Assembly (NCBI GenBank): GCA_021234155.1
Contig: JAJEKV010000051.1
Coordinates: forward strand, 8,266,105 to 8,330,104
DNA from: Isoetes taiwanensis
Lineage: Eukaryota; Streptophyta; Lycopodiopsida; Isoetales; Isoetaceae
Direction of reading: 5' to 3'
DNA length: 64,000 nt
The notes beneath the pieces were generated by a model. That model had not been told where the DNA came from. It did not search any database and was given only the letters and a program-made list of their open reading frames with translations. Positions within the stretch are counted from its first letter, which is position 1; the number at the start of each line of letters is the position of its first letter. Made by a program: the position numbers and the translations under genes. Below are positions 12,597-22,395 of this stretch, in pieces.

Positions 12597-13385
12597 TATG
12601 AGTTTTTCTCTGTGAAACAGACCATTGGTTTTGAGCATACACAACTGCAGTTCAGCCCGAAATATAAAGGTGCTTACATGTATTTGGATTTCTTCACGCA
12701 AAACGACATGGCGCTGATCAGGTAAATATGGCCCTTGGCATTGTGTTGTGGTTCTGCTCGATAGACGACCTCCACAGCCATTCTGTGTGCTAAATCCTCT
12801 GCTTGGAGTTGCTATTAAAACCTGAGATGGTTTTGTTAGTTTAGGTTATTGTTTATGTGGAGCAGCCTGCCTCCTCTTTGTGGGCAAAAATTTGGTTGGG
12901 GCAATTTGAGCTCCCAACTATGGCGGATATGATTCCGGCAGTGATGGTAGAACAATGCATCCTTTAGGTATTCGTGCACCCTAGGTCCATGGCATATGAT
13001 GGCTGCAAAGAATTCCGCAGTATCGACATGGCTTGTGGCCCCAAAAAGTTTCAAGGGTTGCAGGGGCGGCCAGAGAAATGATGCCATAGCCAGGTTATGT
13101 TGCCTCTCATGATTTTGACAATTTTGTCATCCTTCTGCAGGGTATCCAAAAGATAAATCTCAATTTGAAAATAGATTTGCAGGCCTCTTGGCTGCTTTAA
13201 AAGAACTTGATTTGGGTTCAAGTATCCCTCAACATTTATCTGCTGGAAACGAATCATGACGGCTTGAATTTGTAAGCATACCGAGCAAACTTACATCTGT
13301 TTTCCTTTCGAGCTTCACTGGATCAAAAGCCCTTCTGGAGCAGATAATATCTCAAAAGATGGCATGCATTTCTTTTAGGTTTTAG
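12597..13385 (+). pseudogene. Unidentified exon-like stretches, probably decayed gene
   Basis: Two protein-like stretches on the plus strand do not resemble chance frames. The first (12597-12721) reads YEFFSVKQTIGFEH and then YMYLDFFTQNDMALIR, and stops at a good donor (AG|GTAAAT). The second begins after an acceptor (ccttctgcag, ending 13140) with YPKDKSQFENRFAGLLAALK, runs on through one in-frame TGA (13257-13259), continues RLEFVSIPSKLTSVFLSS and ends at 13383-13385. Their phases do not join directly, so an exon may be missing. I do not recognise the protein. The in-frame stop argues for a pseudogene. Confidence 0.35.
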
Positions 13386-13637
13386 AGCACACTACATAAT
13401 AGGTATGGTTCTCCATGATCCAGATGCTGCAAAAACTTTTATGGATCTAAGTCTACTAGATGGTCCTCTGTGAGATGGTGGTCTGCTATAGGTTAGCTGT
13501 TAAGAGTTGATTGCTTTGCAATGATCATCTTGAATATCCTTTTGGAGGGATGAAATAAGGATTCCCTGTTTATAACAAATAGCCACTTAGATTCCTATAC
13601 ACAACTAGCACGGCCTTCCTGTATATTGTTGCAATTC

Positions 13638-13713
13638 AATATTTGATGAAGTCTGGTTTGATTGCTTCATTAGTTCAATATCTGATGAAGTCTGGTTTGA
13701 TTCCTTCATTAGT
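13638..13713 (+). repeat. Tandem duplication of about 38 bp
   Basis: The phrase containing gatgaagtctggtttgatt and cttcattagtt occurs twice in a row with a few substitutions (gattgcttc and gattccttc). No coding context. Confidence 0.7.
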
Positions 13714-14171
13714 TTCTTCTGGCCAGTACAATTACTTTTTAGTATAATGTTTCTCAATTTGTAACTCTTCAAAACTACATGGCATGGACAGAAGCCTAAG
13801 TCTACAAGTATTTGAATAAAAAACTATATACAAATGTTGCAATGCTTTTTCTCTATTTAGTAATGGCTATTATTCGATGAGTTGGCTTTATTTGTCCTCT
13901 GATTAACAATGGTTTTTATATTGAGGACACAAGGTTCATGTTCTGTGTTAAAAGTGATGTATTGCATGGTACTCTTATAATAATTCAAAATGCATTTCAT
14001 AGTGACCATTTGAATTTAGTCAAGCCATAGAGCAAGTTTGTGGTTTTGGATATCTGTATGACAAATATGACACTCTAATCTATTAGTTACATTCATAAAC
14101 TCAGGTTTAATGCCATTTTATGTATTCTATACATATGCTTGCATGCATCAAGACATTTACGTTTTAGTAGA

Positions 14172-14297
14172 ACAAGGTAGCACTACATAAAAAATGTGGC
14201 TTTCAAATGGAAGCAAGAGATGTTGCCATATTGAAACAAGGTAGCACTACATAAAAAATTGTGGCTTTCAAATGGAAACAAAAGATGTTGCCATATT
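14172..14297 (+). repeat. Tandem duplication of about 62 bp
   Basis: Two adjacent copies share aacaaggtagcactacat, ggctttcaaatgga and agatgttgccata. They differ by a small indel in the A run and a few substitutions. A local duplication in non-coding DNA. Confidence 0.75.
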
Positions 14298-14589
14298 TCT
14301 TCTCAAGGACGAAGATTACCACTCGATGAGGCAAAACAATCAAACATGATGGATGCAAAAATCACCAGTGACACCTTTCAATTATTTTTCGAGCCTATAC
14401 ACATTTAAATGCCCTCAGATGGCATGTAAACTTTGTTTTTTAAATAGTGCAATTGGATTGTAAACTCTAGAGTAGTTATTTTTTGCTTTTGGATTGTAAA
14501 CTATAGAGCACATTTTTTTATTATTATTGGGTTTTCTCATTAAGATACAACTTGGAGATTGTGAGTGTAAAAGTAGATGAATGATCCTT

Positions 14590-14602
14590 ACAAGTGCACT
14601 TT
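14590..14602. repeat. Target-site duplication, left of LINE
   Basis: acaagtgcacttt here is repeated at 15332-15344. It abuts the poly-T run, which is the poly(A) tail of a minus-strand LINE. Confidence 0.8.
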
Positions 14603-15331
14603 TTTTTTTTTTGAAGAACTGTGTCATCAATATATTAAAAGAATGGTAATGTTACAAAGCAAGTGAGGAGGAAGGAGAACTGCTCAAAGAGACAGCGATA
14701 CCTCGACACTCCACAACAAACTCACAGAAAAACTGCAACTCTACTGCTGTACAAACCGACCATCACCATCTACAACACCCAAGAAGTTCCGCCAAATGGC
14801 AAACTTCCGCTCTACTACTCCCGGGAACACCAGAAAGCTTTGAAATAGCTTGTACCTGAGTCGAGGAATCAGAGAGGCTGCAGGCTGCTGAATCCCCTGA
14901 AAGATCCACAACCGCCGCCGCTTCCAAATCAGCCACACCAACCAAGCCACGCACAGATGCAAGGCTTGCTGCCGCAAGAGCGGCCAAGCACCAGGATACA
15001 CATGAAGCTCTAGTCAATCTCACCTGAAACAGAGCCCTAACCCAATCCCAGGCAGCCTGCAAGTGAGGGCATAAAACCAGACAATGCTCCACAGTCTCAC
15101 GATGAAGGCCACAACAAGGGCAGAGAGGGCTCACACCCGGCCTAAACCGACTCACAAGGGCATTCACCCTGATACAGCGGTGCACCACCTGCCACAGAAG
15201 CACCCTAACCTTCGGTGGGGGAAGTGAGCTCCATGTCCACGTCCAAACCGAGCGCCATCGAGAACCCGGAAGCTGCAGAGACCACTTGCCTGAAGGGGGC
15301 AGTGTGTTATGAATAGCCAGCACCCAGTAAA
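14603..15331 (-). mobile_element. 5'-truncated LINE, zinc-binding RT C-terminus
   Basis: This is a poly(A)-tailed non-LTR retrotransposon inserted on the minus strand. The tail shows as poly-T (about 14600-14612). A minus-strand frame from 15341 reads PPKVRVLLWQVVHRCIRVN, then CPCCGLHRETVEHCLVLCPH, the C-x2-C...H-x4-C zf-RVT pattern found at the C-terminus of plant LINE ORF2. A second frame continues with WLVWLIWKRRRLWIFQG, so there is a frameshift near 14990. RT and endonuclease are missing: this is ordinary 5' truncation. A 13-bp target duplication flanks it. A shorter copy of the same family lies at 25.39-25.64 kb with about 97% identity over their common 235 bp, so the family moved fairly recently. 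Confidence 0.9.
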
Positions 15332-15344
15332 ACAAGTGCACTTT
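15332..15344. repeat. Target-site duplication, right of LINE
   Basis: acaagtgcacttt, identical to 14590-14602. It marks the truncated 5' end of the minus-strand LINE. Confidence 0.8.
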
Positions 15345-16043
15345 AGAAGTGGGAGATAAAATGTTACGATGTCCTACATTCTATTCCATTCGATGACAAC
15401 TCTGATGATAACTTTGGTAGTTCCTAGATCGCACGACGTCAAATTAAATATGATCGAGATGACAACTCAACTACTCTTCATCAAATTGACTTTCTTGACT
15501 TTTCCTAAGAATCTTGATGGAAGGTACACGTACAGATGCATTATTTAAACTGCTACACATAGTTGTTACTATCTTCTCTACAGCTTAATATGCGACAAGG
15601 AGCTCAAGCCATTTTAGCTTTGCCACTATTAGTGGTGCTTGATGAAGCATATATAGAGTTCTCAAAAGAGACCTTGCATATGTTATGGGTGACCTCTTAC
15701 AACAACAATATTACCCAAATAATACCACACTAAAACATTATAAATATAGGATATTTACCAATATTACAACAATAGGTACTGTGAAACATTTTGCACTTCC
15801 AGATGTCCATGATAAGCAGAGATTTAATCATGATGTCTTCGAGGGAAATGTAGAGTTATTTATTTGGAGAGATCATGATTACAAGCACTCTTATATAATG
15901 CAGCTTTATTGTAAACACCCCATAAAGAATGCTTATCAAGTAACAATAAATAGTAGCATCTCCAACCAATGTGGACATATGTACATATATATTTGGCTGT
16001 TAATCCAAAGGAGCAACACTAAACTCAACAATTAATCTGCAAG
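15345..16043. other. No gene recognised; AT-rich open frame
   Basis: A plus-strand frame of 116 codons at 15685-16035 begins with ATG but is rich in N, Y, I and T, as expected from AT-rich DNA. It carries no known motif. I do not support it as a gene. Confidence 0.4.
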
Positions 16044-16210
16044 TTTGGTTCACATGGCTCTCCAATAAATACACAACCAATTTAACCTCTGTCACCCAAT
16101 AAATACACAACCAATTTAACCTCTGTTTGGTTCACATGGCTCTCCAATAAATACACAACCAATTTAACCTCTGTCACCCAATAAATACACAACCAATTTA
16201 ACCTCTGTCA
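16044..16210 (+). repeat. Higher-order tandem repeat
   Basis: The monomer caataaatacacaaccaatt plus taacctctgt occurs four times. A longer unit that adds ggttcacatggctctc in front of every second monomer occurs twice. It sits about 500 bp upstream of the first PPR gene, so it could affect that promoter, but no function is shown. Confidence 0.85.
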
Positions 16211-16704
16211 CTTTTCAATGACGCAGGAGTAAACAAAGGCAGAAGCAAAAGGAAGAAATAGCTATGAGTGACAGAATTGACCTATATTGTTTGTTCTATT
16301 GTAAAGGCAAGAGATTTGTAGTTACGTGAGCAGTGTTGAAATTGCATCAAGGTCTTTACGATATAATGCAATATACAAAAACTAAAGCCCAAATTGCACA
16401 CCATTAATGCTGGATGAATCCTACAACGTCGATGCCTTATAATAGCCCAGTAACAAGGTTGGGCACCATTACTAGTAGCCTAGATTCTTGTGATCGATAT
16501 CCTTGCTTGCGTTACTGTTACTGCTAGTTCAAACTTTTAAACGAAATTCTGGGAAGGAACCCGCAAAAGGGCTTGGATGGCTTGCTTTTGTTAGCGTTAA
16601 GAACCTTAAATTCATTAAGACTCCCCACACACAGGGTGGCTCGAAGAAACAGATGAATTTGAAATACAGAGTGGCGCGGGAGATCGTGATTTTAATAGCA
16701 AGGG

Positions 16705-18531
16705 ATGAATCATAATGCGTTGTATTTCATGGTGGAGATGGCTAAGAGCATCCGCAATGGAGCTTCTGGTACGCTGTGTCCTAACTATCCACGAGTTCCG
16801 AATACTAAACTTCTTGGTCCTTTGTGTGATTTATTTTCTCCATTTAAAACTAGTACTTTTAGCTCGGAGAGAGTTCCCTTGAATAACTTTTTTTCCTTCG
16901 ACGTTGTTCCTGCCCATGGGAATCCAGAAGCTTGTTTGAATAGACGTAGAATTATGATGGACACAAATAGCTGCACGTTTGCTATACAAGAATGTGCAAA
17001 TAAAAAGGCCGAGATGGAGGGAAAGTGGATTCATGCCCAAATTATTAGCAGTGGTCTAGAGCCTAGCTTATTCTTGTCCAATCATCTTCTCATAATGTAT
17101 GGCAAGTGTGGGAATCTTTCTGCTGCAGGATGGGTGTTCGACAACATGAATAGACGCAATGTATTTACTTGGAACGCGCTTATGGTGTCATATGTGCAGA
17201 AGGGTTATAATGAGGATGTTTTGTACATGTTACATAAAATGAGACAGGATAATGTTCTTCCGGACAAGGTACTCTTCACCACCGTTTTAAGAGCATGTCA
17301 TAATTGGGAGGCACTAGCAGAAGGTAAGTTTATTCATGCACTAATTGTTGACGTTGGCATGCAATGGAATCTAGAGCTGGGGACTGCTCTGGTCACCATG
17401 TATGGCAAATGTGGGAATACGAATGATTCACTTAGAATTTTTAACAAAATGCAAAAAAAAGATCTTTTTTTGTGGAATGCGATAATCTCAGCTCATGCTC
17501 AGAATATGCAGGGTAGTAAGGCTTTTCGTCTGCTGCAACAGATGGAGCAACACGGTTTAGAACCTGATGGTATTGTCTTCCTCTCTATGCTGAACGTATG
17601 TTCCACTCCTGATGCACTTGCAGAGGGAAAGTTAATACATTCTTGCATTTTAGATTATTCATTCGACTCCAATATTGTTGTGATGAATGCACTTATCAAT
17701 GCCTATGGCAAGTGCGAGAGTGTTGAAGATGCACACCGTGTGTTTGATGTGATGCCACATAAGGATATGATATCATGGAATGCAATGATCTCAATATGCG
17801 CTCAACATGGTCATAGTAAAGAGGCATCTCAGGTATTCCGTGATATGCAGCAAACAAACTTTGAACCTGATGGCATAACATTTATTGGCATTCTGAATGC
17901 ATATGCTAATTTAGCAGCACTTACAGGAGGAAAGCTGATTCATGCGCAGGTTCTAAAGAATGGTTTTGTAGAGGATTTTGTTGTTGCAACTGCCGTTGCT
18001 AATATGTATGCCAAGGGAGGAAGCATTAAAAAGGCATTATTTTTGTTTAGTACAATGACTGGGAGGAGCATCATATCCTGGAATACGTTGATAACTGCAT
18101 ATGGTCAGCATGGCCAGGGAAAAGAGGCCATGCAGCTGTTCACTGCGATGTTATGGGATGGTTTGCGACCAACAGATAGTACTTTCATCAGCATTCTTTC
18201 TTCCTGCAGTCATTGTGGCCTCACAGGGGAAAGTTTACATTATTTTCTTTTCATGACTTCAGAGTGTGATGTACTACCAAGGGCAGAACATTATGGTTGT
18301 ATGGTTGATTTATATGGGCGTATCGGGTGGTTAGATGAGACAACAGACCTCATCACCGGCATGCCAATGGCGGCAATTGCTACCATATGGACTGCCTTTT
18401 TGGGTGCTTGTAGAACTCATGGTGACATAGGACACGGCAAAGTAATTGCCGAACACGTCTTTGATGCTCAGCCAGAAGATTCTTCTTCATACGTCCTATT
18501 GTCAAACATCTATGCTTCAGCAAGTAGGTGA
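16705..18531 (+). CDS. PLS-class pentatricopeptide-repeat protein, truncated C-terminus
   Basis: Intronless gene of 608 codons from ATG 16705. PPR proteins of this class bind organellar RNA in chloroplasts or mitochondria and often specify editing sites. Residues 1-85 are rich in S, N and R and could be a transit peptide. From about residue 90, repeats alternate long and short: LSNHLLIMYGKCGNLSAAG, VFTWNALMVSYVQKGYNED, PDKVLFTTVLRACHNWEAL and similar blocks repeat roughly every 100 residues (about 4-5 PLS triplets). The end reads VDLYGRIGWLDETTDLITGM and SSYVLLSNIYASASR, the conserved start of the E1 motif, then TGA. The next bases in the +1 frame read RKIMSKGG, like the rest of E1, so the stop probably came from a small indel. 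No E2 or DYW domain follows. It may work with a separate DYW partner or may be losing function. Sequence downstream to 19 kb is unassigned. Confidence 0.9.
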   Translation: MNHNALYFMVEMAKSIRNGASGTLCPNYPRVPNTKLLGPLCDLFSPFKTSTFSSERVPLNNFFSFDVVPAHGNPEACLNRRRIMMDTNSCTFAIQECANKKAEMEGKWIHAQIISSGLEPSLFLSNHLLIMYGKCGNLSAAGWVFDNMNRRNVFTWNALMVSYVQKGYNEDVLYMLHKMRQDNVLPDKVLFTTVLRACHNWEALAEGKFIHALIVDVGMQWNLELGTALVTMYGKCGNTNDSLRIFNKMQKKDLFLWNAIISAHAQNMQGSKAFRLLQQMEQHGLEPDGIVFLSMLNVCSTPDALAEGKLIHSCILDYSFDSNIVVMNALINAYGKCESVEDAHRVFDVMPHKDMISWNAMISICAQHGHSKEASQVFRDMQQTNFEPDGITFIGILNAYANLAALTGGKLIHAQVLKNGFVEDFVVATAVANMYAKGGSIKKALFLFSTMTGRSIISWNTLITAYGQHGQGKEAMQLFTAMLWDGLRPTDSTFISILSSCSHCGLTGESLHYFLFMTSECDVLPRAEHYGCMVDLYGRIGWLDETTDLITGMPMAAIATIWTAFLGACRTHGDIGHGKVIAEHVFDAQPEDSSSYVLLSNIYASASR

Positions 18532-20154
18532 GAATGATGGTGGGAGGGAGAGAAAGAAAGATAATGTCTAAAGGAGGCCCTTAGGTTCTATGAGATCAAA
18601 TCAATACAACAATTCTTCATCATCTTGCAGCATCTTCCTAGGCTGAAAGTGCTAGATAAATCTAGCAAGTACTTAAGAAACAAGATACACAGTAATAAAG
18701 CCTATAGGATGCTTGTATGTGATGCGATGTGATGTCTTGAAAGCTTCTAGGGGTCTTATTGCTCTTTGGAAAGATTTCATATGGAACTGTCCGGCCTTTT
18801 TCTTAGCCCTCTCTGACAATTTTTTCATGGTATCTGAGAATGCTGAATCAGGTACAAGAAAGGAGCTCGGATTGAGAAAACCAACTATCTTTACGCCATT
18901 CAGCCAATACCTGGCTTCTGTATCAGCAAAGGCTGTAGTCTATGAAAATAAATCTCGAGAAAAGCCTCATGTTCCAAAGATTTTGGCTTGGCTGCAAACT
19001 CTGCAAATATTATATCATGCGAGGGTTTGTTTCTTGTCATTCTAGACATGATTAATACTTGGAGCATCTCAGATATTTCTCTTCGCCCCGGCTATGGGAA
19101 CTTCTGCACCAATTCTCGTATGACTGTAACGGTAGAATTCTCAGATATCTGTAATGGTGTAACCCTGCCTGATTGTACTGACTGTACTGACTTGTCCAAT
19201 AGGATGAAAAGTCTGTCATAATGATCCAGGAACCCAAAGTTGCGCACTACAGACTGCAGCTGGTGTAACCAAACTGTTAAAGAAAAGGAGTCTGTCTTCA
19301 CATCATAAATACACCTTTGGAAGCATTGTCTCTCTTAGAGCCCATGACATTAGCCCTTAGCAAGTCTTGTCTTGGCTGAACTGAACAATAGGATCTGAAA
19401 CAACTTCAAGGTACGTATAAGCTGACAACTTCTACTGGTGGTTGCCATAAGGCAGGCCTGGAAGAATTGAATATCATCACTTTGGTGGTCACTTGCAGGT
19501 TTACCCGCAGCTCTCTTTCTTTGCAAAAGGCATACAAGCCAACAAGTGTTTCTGCAATCCCTATGGGGAAGGGGATATCAGGAGTACATTATCTGATAAA
19601 GTAGGATGGGAGTGTTTCTGCAATCCCTATGGCGAAGAGGATATCAGGGCTATATTATTTGATAAAGTAGTATGGGATGCATTCTTGAGCTATCTAAAGA
19701 TAAAAAGTTTGTGACCCCCACAATGTTCTTTTGGGACATTGTGGAGCCTAAAATCATCTGCCTCCTCCTCTGCTTTTAGACCAGTTAAGTAGTACAGTTT
19801 TGCCATTTTATTGTGGTAATCTCTAGTTAGGTGTTTGTGAAGGAAGGTTAACTAAACTGTTTTTACCAGTCTGTTTTTAGCAGTAAAACTCTTAAGTTAA
19901 GCTCTTAACCTCATGAATGTGACTAGCCTATATCTGAATGCAGGTAACAGGATAGAATTGTTTATCAATCTAGCACAAATTGATGGAGTTGCCTGCAATG
20001 GTTTGCGACCTGCAAAAAAGACACTCTGGTTTCCTATACATTCTTTAGTATTTTTTAGCAGTTGTTTGCATGCAAAAAATTGGGGGATTGCCTTCAAACA
20101 AAGTAGTAACTTGGCTGGGAAGGGGTGAATGACATACTGGAGAAGTCATTTAAC
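18532..20154. other. Between the PPR genes: E1 remnant, no further gene
   Basis: The first 60 bp contain a frame-shifted E1-like remnant of the upstream PPR gene. A plus-strand frame at 18713-19045 has no recognised motif. Near 19550-19660, tgtttctgcaatccctatgg followed by gaggatatcagg-type sequence is present twice about 60 bp apart, a local duplication. No promoter element can be assigned with confidence. Confidence 0.4.
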
Positions 20155-22395
20155 ATGGCCTTAGTTTCCAAATCAAGTGTCACAGGAAAGTTTTCTTTGG
20201 AAGTTTTGGAGGTGTGCAAGCAAGATCAGCTCAAAGAGGCTTTTGATATTCTTTGTTCCCAAGATCCAGCTGCAAATTTAGATGTTTATGCCTTTCTTTT
20301 GCAGTGCTGTGGAAAGAATAAGGCTCTATCTGATGGCAAGCGACTTCATCAGAATATTAAAAGATATGGATTAGGAAAAGAAATACTTCTTGGAAATCGT
20401 CTAATAGAAATGTATCGAAGGTGTGGAGATGCAGAATCTGCAGCAAAAGTCTTTGACGAAATGCCCAGCAGGACTATAGGCTCGTGGACTAGCATGATTG
20501 CTGCATTTGGAGAGCATGATTATCTAAAGGAGTCTCTCGAAATTTTCTTGGAATTCCAGCTTCATCACTTGGATCCTGATGAAGTTTTATTCACGACAAT
20601 ATTGAAACTGTGCACCACACCCACATTTTTACCAGTTGGTAGATTAATCCATTCTGATATCATTGCAAGAGGCCTGAATTATGAAGTTACTGTTGGAAAT
20701 TCTTTGATCAATATGTATGGCAAATGTGGTTCACTGAAGGATGGATGTAGATTATTTGACAAGATGCCTCAAAGGGATTTGGTCTCATGGAACTCTCTTA
20801 TGGCCAGTTATGCTCACCACAAACATGACAAGGAGGCCCTGCAACTTTTCTGGATGATGCAATCAAAAGGCATCAAGCCGGATGATATCACTTTCTTGAA
20901 TGTGTTAAATGCTTGTCATTGCCCTGCAACCATTACAAATGGTAAGCTCATTCATGCTGTTATTATTAAAAATAGATTGGAAGCAAATATTGTTATAATG
21001 ACATCATTGATCAATATGTATGGGAAAGGTGGATACGTGCAGCATGCTTCCCTCACATTCGGCAACATGCATCAAACAAATATAATATCTTGGACTGCTG
21101 CAATTGCTGCATATGCACAAAATGGATACAATAAGGAGGCTCTTCAATTGTTCAGGGAAATGCTTGGGAAGGGTATGAAGCCAAACAATATCTCATTTAT
21201 TACAACATTAAATGCATGTTTTACTTCATCTGCTTTAGCTGAGGGTAAGCTAATTCACATGCATACCGTCATTGCTAGATTAGAAACAGACATGTTGGTT
21301 GGTAATGCCCTTATAAACATGTACGGCAAGTGTGCAAGTTTAGAAGTTGCATCACAAGTATTTTACAGAATGCAAGAAAGGAATGTTGTATCTTGGACAG
21401 CTATAATTGCAGCATATGTACAGAGTGGTGATAGCCGGGAAGCTATGAAGGTTCTCCGGTTGATGCAACTGGAGGGGATACCTTCAAATAAAGTCACCTT
21501 TATCACTGCCTTAACCTTGTTTTCCAGCCTGGAATATGTAGCTGAAATCAAAAAGATTCACAGTTGTATTATTGATAGTAGACTTGGAGAAGATTTGTTT
21601 TTAGGTACTGCTCTTGTTGACGCTTATGGAAAATGCAGAAGGTTAGAAGATGCATTGAATTGTTTTGAAAAAATGCATGAAAAAACAATTATAACATGGA
21701 ATGCCATGATTGGAGCATATTCTCAACATGGTCATGGCGTGGCAGCACTCCATTTATTTGAGAAGATGTCCGAGGAAGGAATGCGTCCAGATAAAATCAC
21801 TTTTGTCAATCTGCTTGATGCATGTGCAGACTTATTTGCAGTGATGGAGGGGAGGGTCCTGCACTCTTATATGTTTGATAATGACTTGCAGCCTGATACT
21901 TTAGTTAGTAATGCATTGCTGAATATGTACAGCAAATGTGGATGTTTAGCAGATGCCAAACAAACCTTTGAAAAGATATCTGAAAGGGACTCGGCATTGT
22001 GGAATGTGATGATTACAGCATTTGTACAACATGGCTATGGTGATGAGGCCTTTAGTATGTTTCTGCAAATGCAAGAATTCATGCAGCCAAATAAAGTAAC
22101 GCTGATTGATATCCTTTCTGCATGCAGCATTGCAGGCCTGGTGGATGAAGCACATATGCACTTTGTTTCTATGAGTAATACTTTTGGCGTTACGCTGTCT
22201 ATAGAGCACTATGGTTGCATTGTTGACCTTCTTGGCAAGCTGGGCCATTTAGATGAATTAGAAGACCTTGCTGGAAAGATGGCCCTCCAGCCTGACAACG
22301 TTATATGGATGTCATTTCTTGCAGCTTGCAAAATTCATGGTGATATAGAGCGTATAAACCACCTTGCTGATCATATTGCTGAAATGATCAAGTGA
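20155..22395 (+). CDS. PLS-class pentatricopeptide-repeat protein without E/DYW domain
   Basis: Intronless. The open frame extends upstream to 20110, but the first ATG is at 20155, giving 746 codons; GTG at 20125 is an unlikely plant start. It is an organellar RNA-binding PPR protein by family. About six to seven PLS triplets are visible, with typical blocks such as GNSLINMYGKCGSLKDGC, RDLVSWNSLMASYAHH, KPDDITFLNVLNACHC, NIISWTAAIAAYAQNGYNKE and PDKITFVNLLDACADLF. The last part reads HYGCIVDLLGKLGHLDELED and VIWMSFLAACKIHGDIERI, the region just before E1, and then stops with HIAEMIK. No YVLLSNIYA block occurs downstream, so E1, E2 and DYW are absent. There are no internal stops, so the frame appears intact. 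It lies 1.6 kb downstream of a related PPR gene on the same strand; the two are diverged paralogues, not a recent duplicate. Confidence 0.92.
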   Translation: MALVSKSSVTGKFSLEVLEVCKQDQLKEAFDILCSQDPAANLDVYAFLLQCCGKNKALSDGKRLHQNIKRYGLGKEILLGNRLIEMYRRCGDAESAAKVFDEMPSRTIGSWTSMIAAFGEHDYLKESLEIFLEFQLHHLDPDEVLFTTILKLCTTPTFLPVGRLIHSDIIARGLNYEVTVGNSLINMYGKCGSLKDGCRLFDKMPQRDLVSWNSLMASYAHHKHDKEALQLFWMMQSKGIKPDDITFLNVLNACHCPATITNGKLIHAVIIKNRLEANIVIMTSLINMYGKGGYVQHASLTFGNMHQTNIISWTAAIAAYAQNGYNKEALQLFREMLGKGMKPNNISFITTLNACFTSSALAEGKLIHMHTVIARLETDMLVGNALINMYGKCASLEVASQVFYRMQERNVVSWTAIIAAYVQSGDSREAMKVLRLMQLEGIPSNKVTFITALTLFSSLEYVAEIKKIHSCIIDSRLGEDLFLGTALVDAYGKCRRLEDALNCFEKMHEKTIITWNAMIGAYSQHGHGVAALHLFEKMSEEGMRPDKITFVNLLDACADLFAVMEGRVLHSYMFDNDLQPDTLVSNALLNMYSKCGCLADAKQTFEKISERDSALWNVMITAFVQHGYGDEAFSMFLQMQEFMQPNKVTLIDILSACSIAGLVDEAHMHFVSMSNTFGVTLSIEHYGCIVDLLGKLGHLDELEDLAGKMALQPDNVIWMSFLAACKIHGDIERINHLADHIAEMIK

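Noticed and set aside
15685-16035. 116-codon plus-strand frame as a gene
   Set aside because: AT-driven composition, no motif, no splice or regulatory support.
20125-20154. GTG start for the second PPR gene
   Set aside because: Plant nuclear genes start with ATG; the first in-frame ATG is at 20155.
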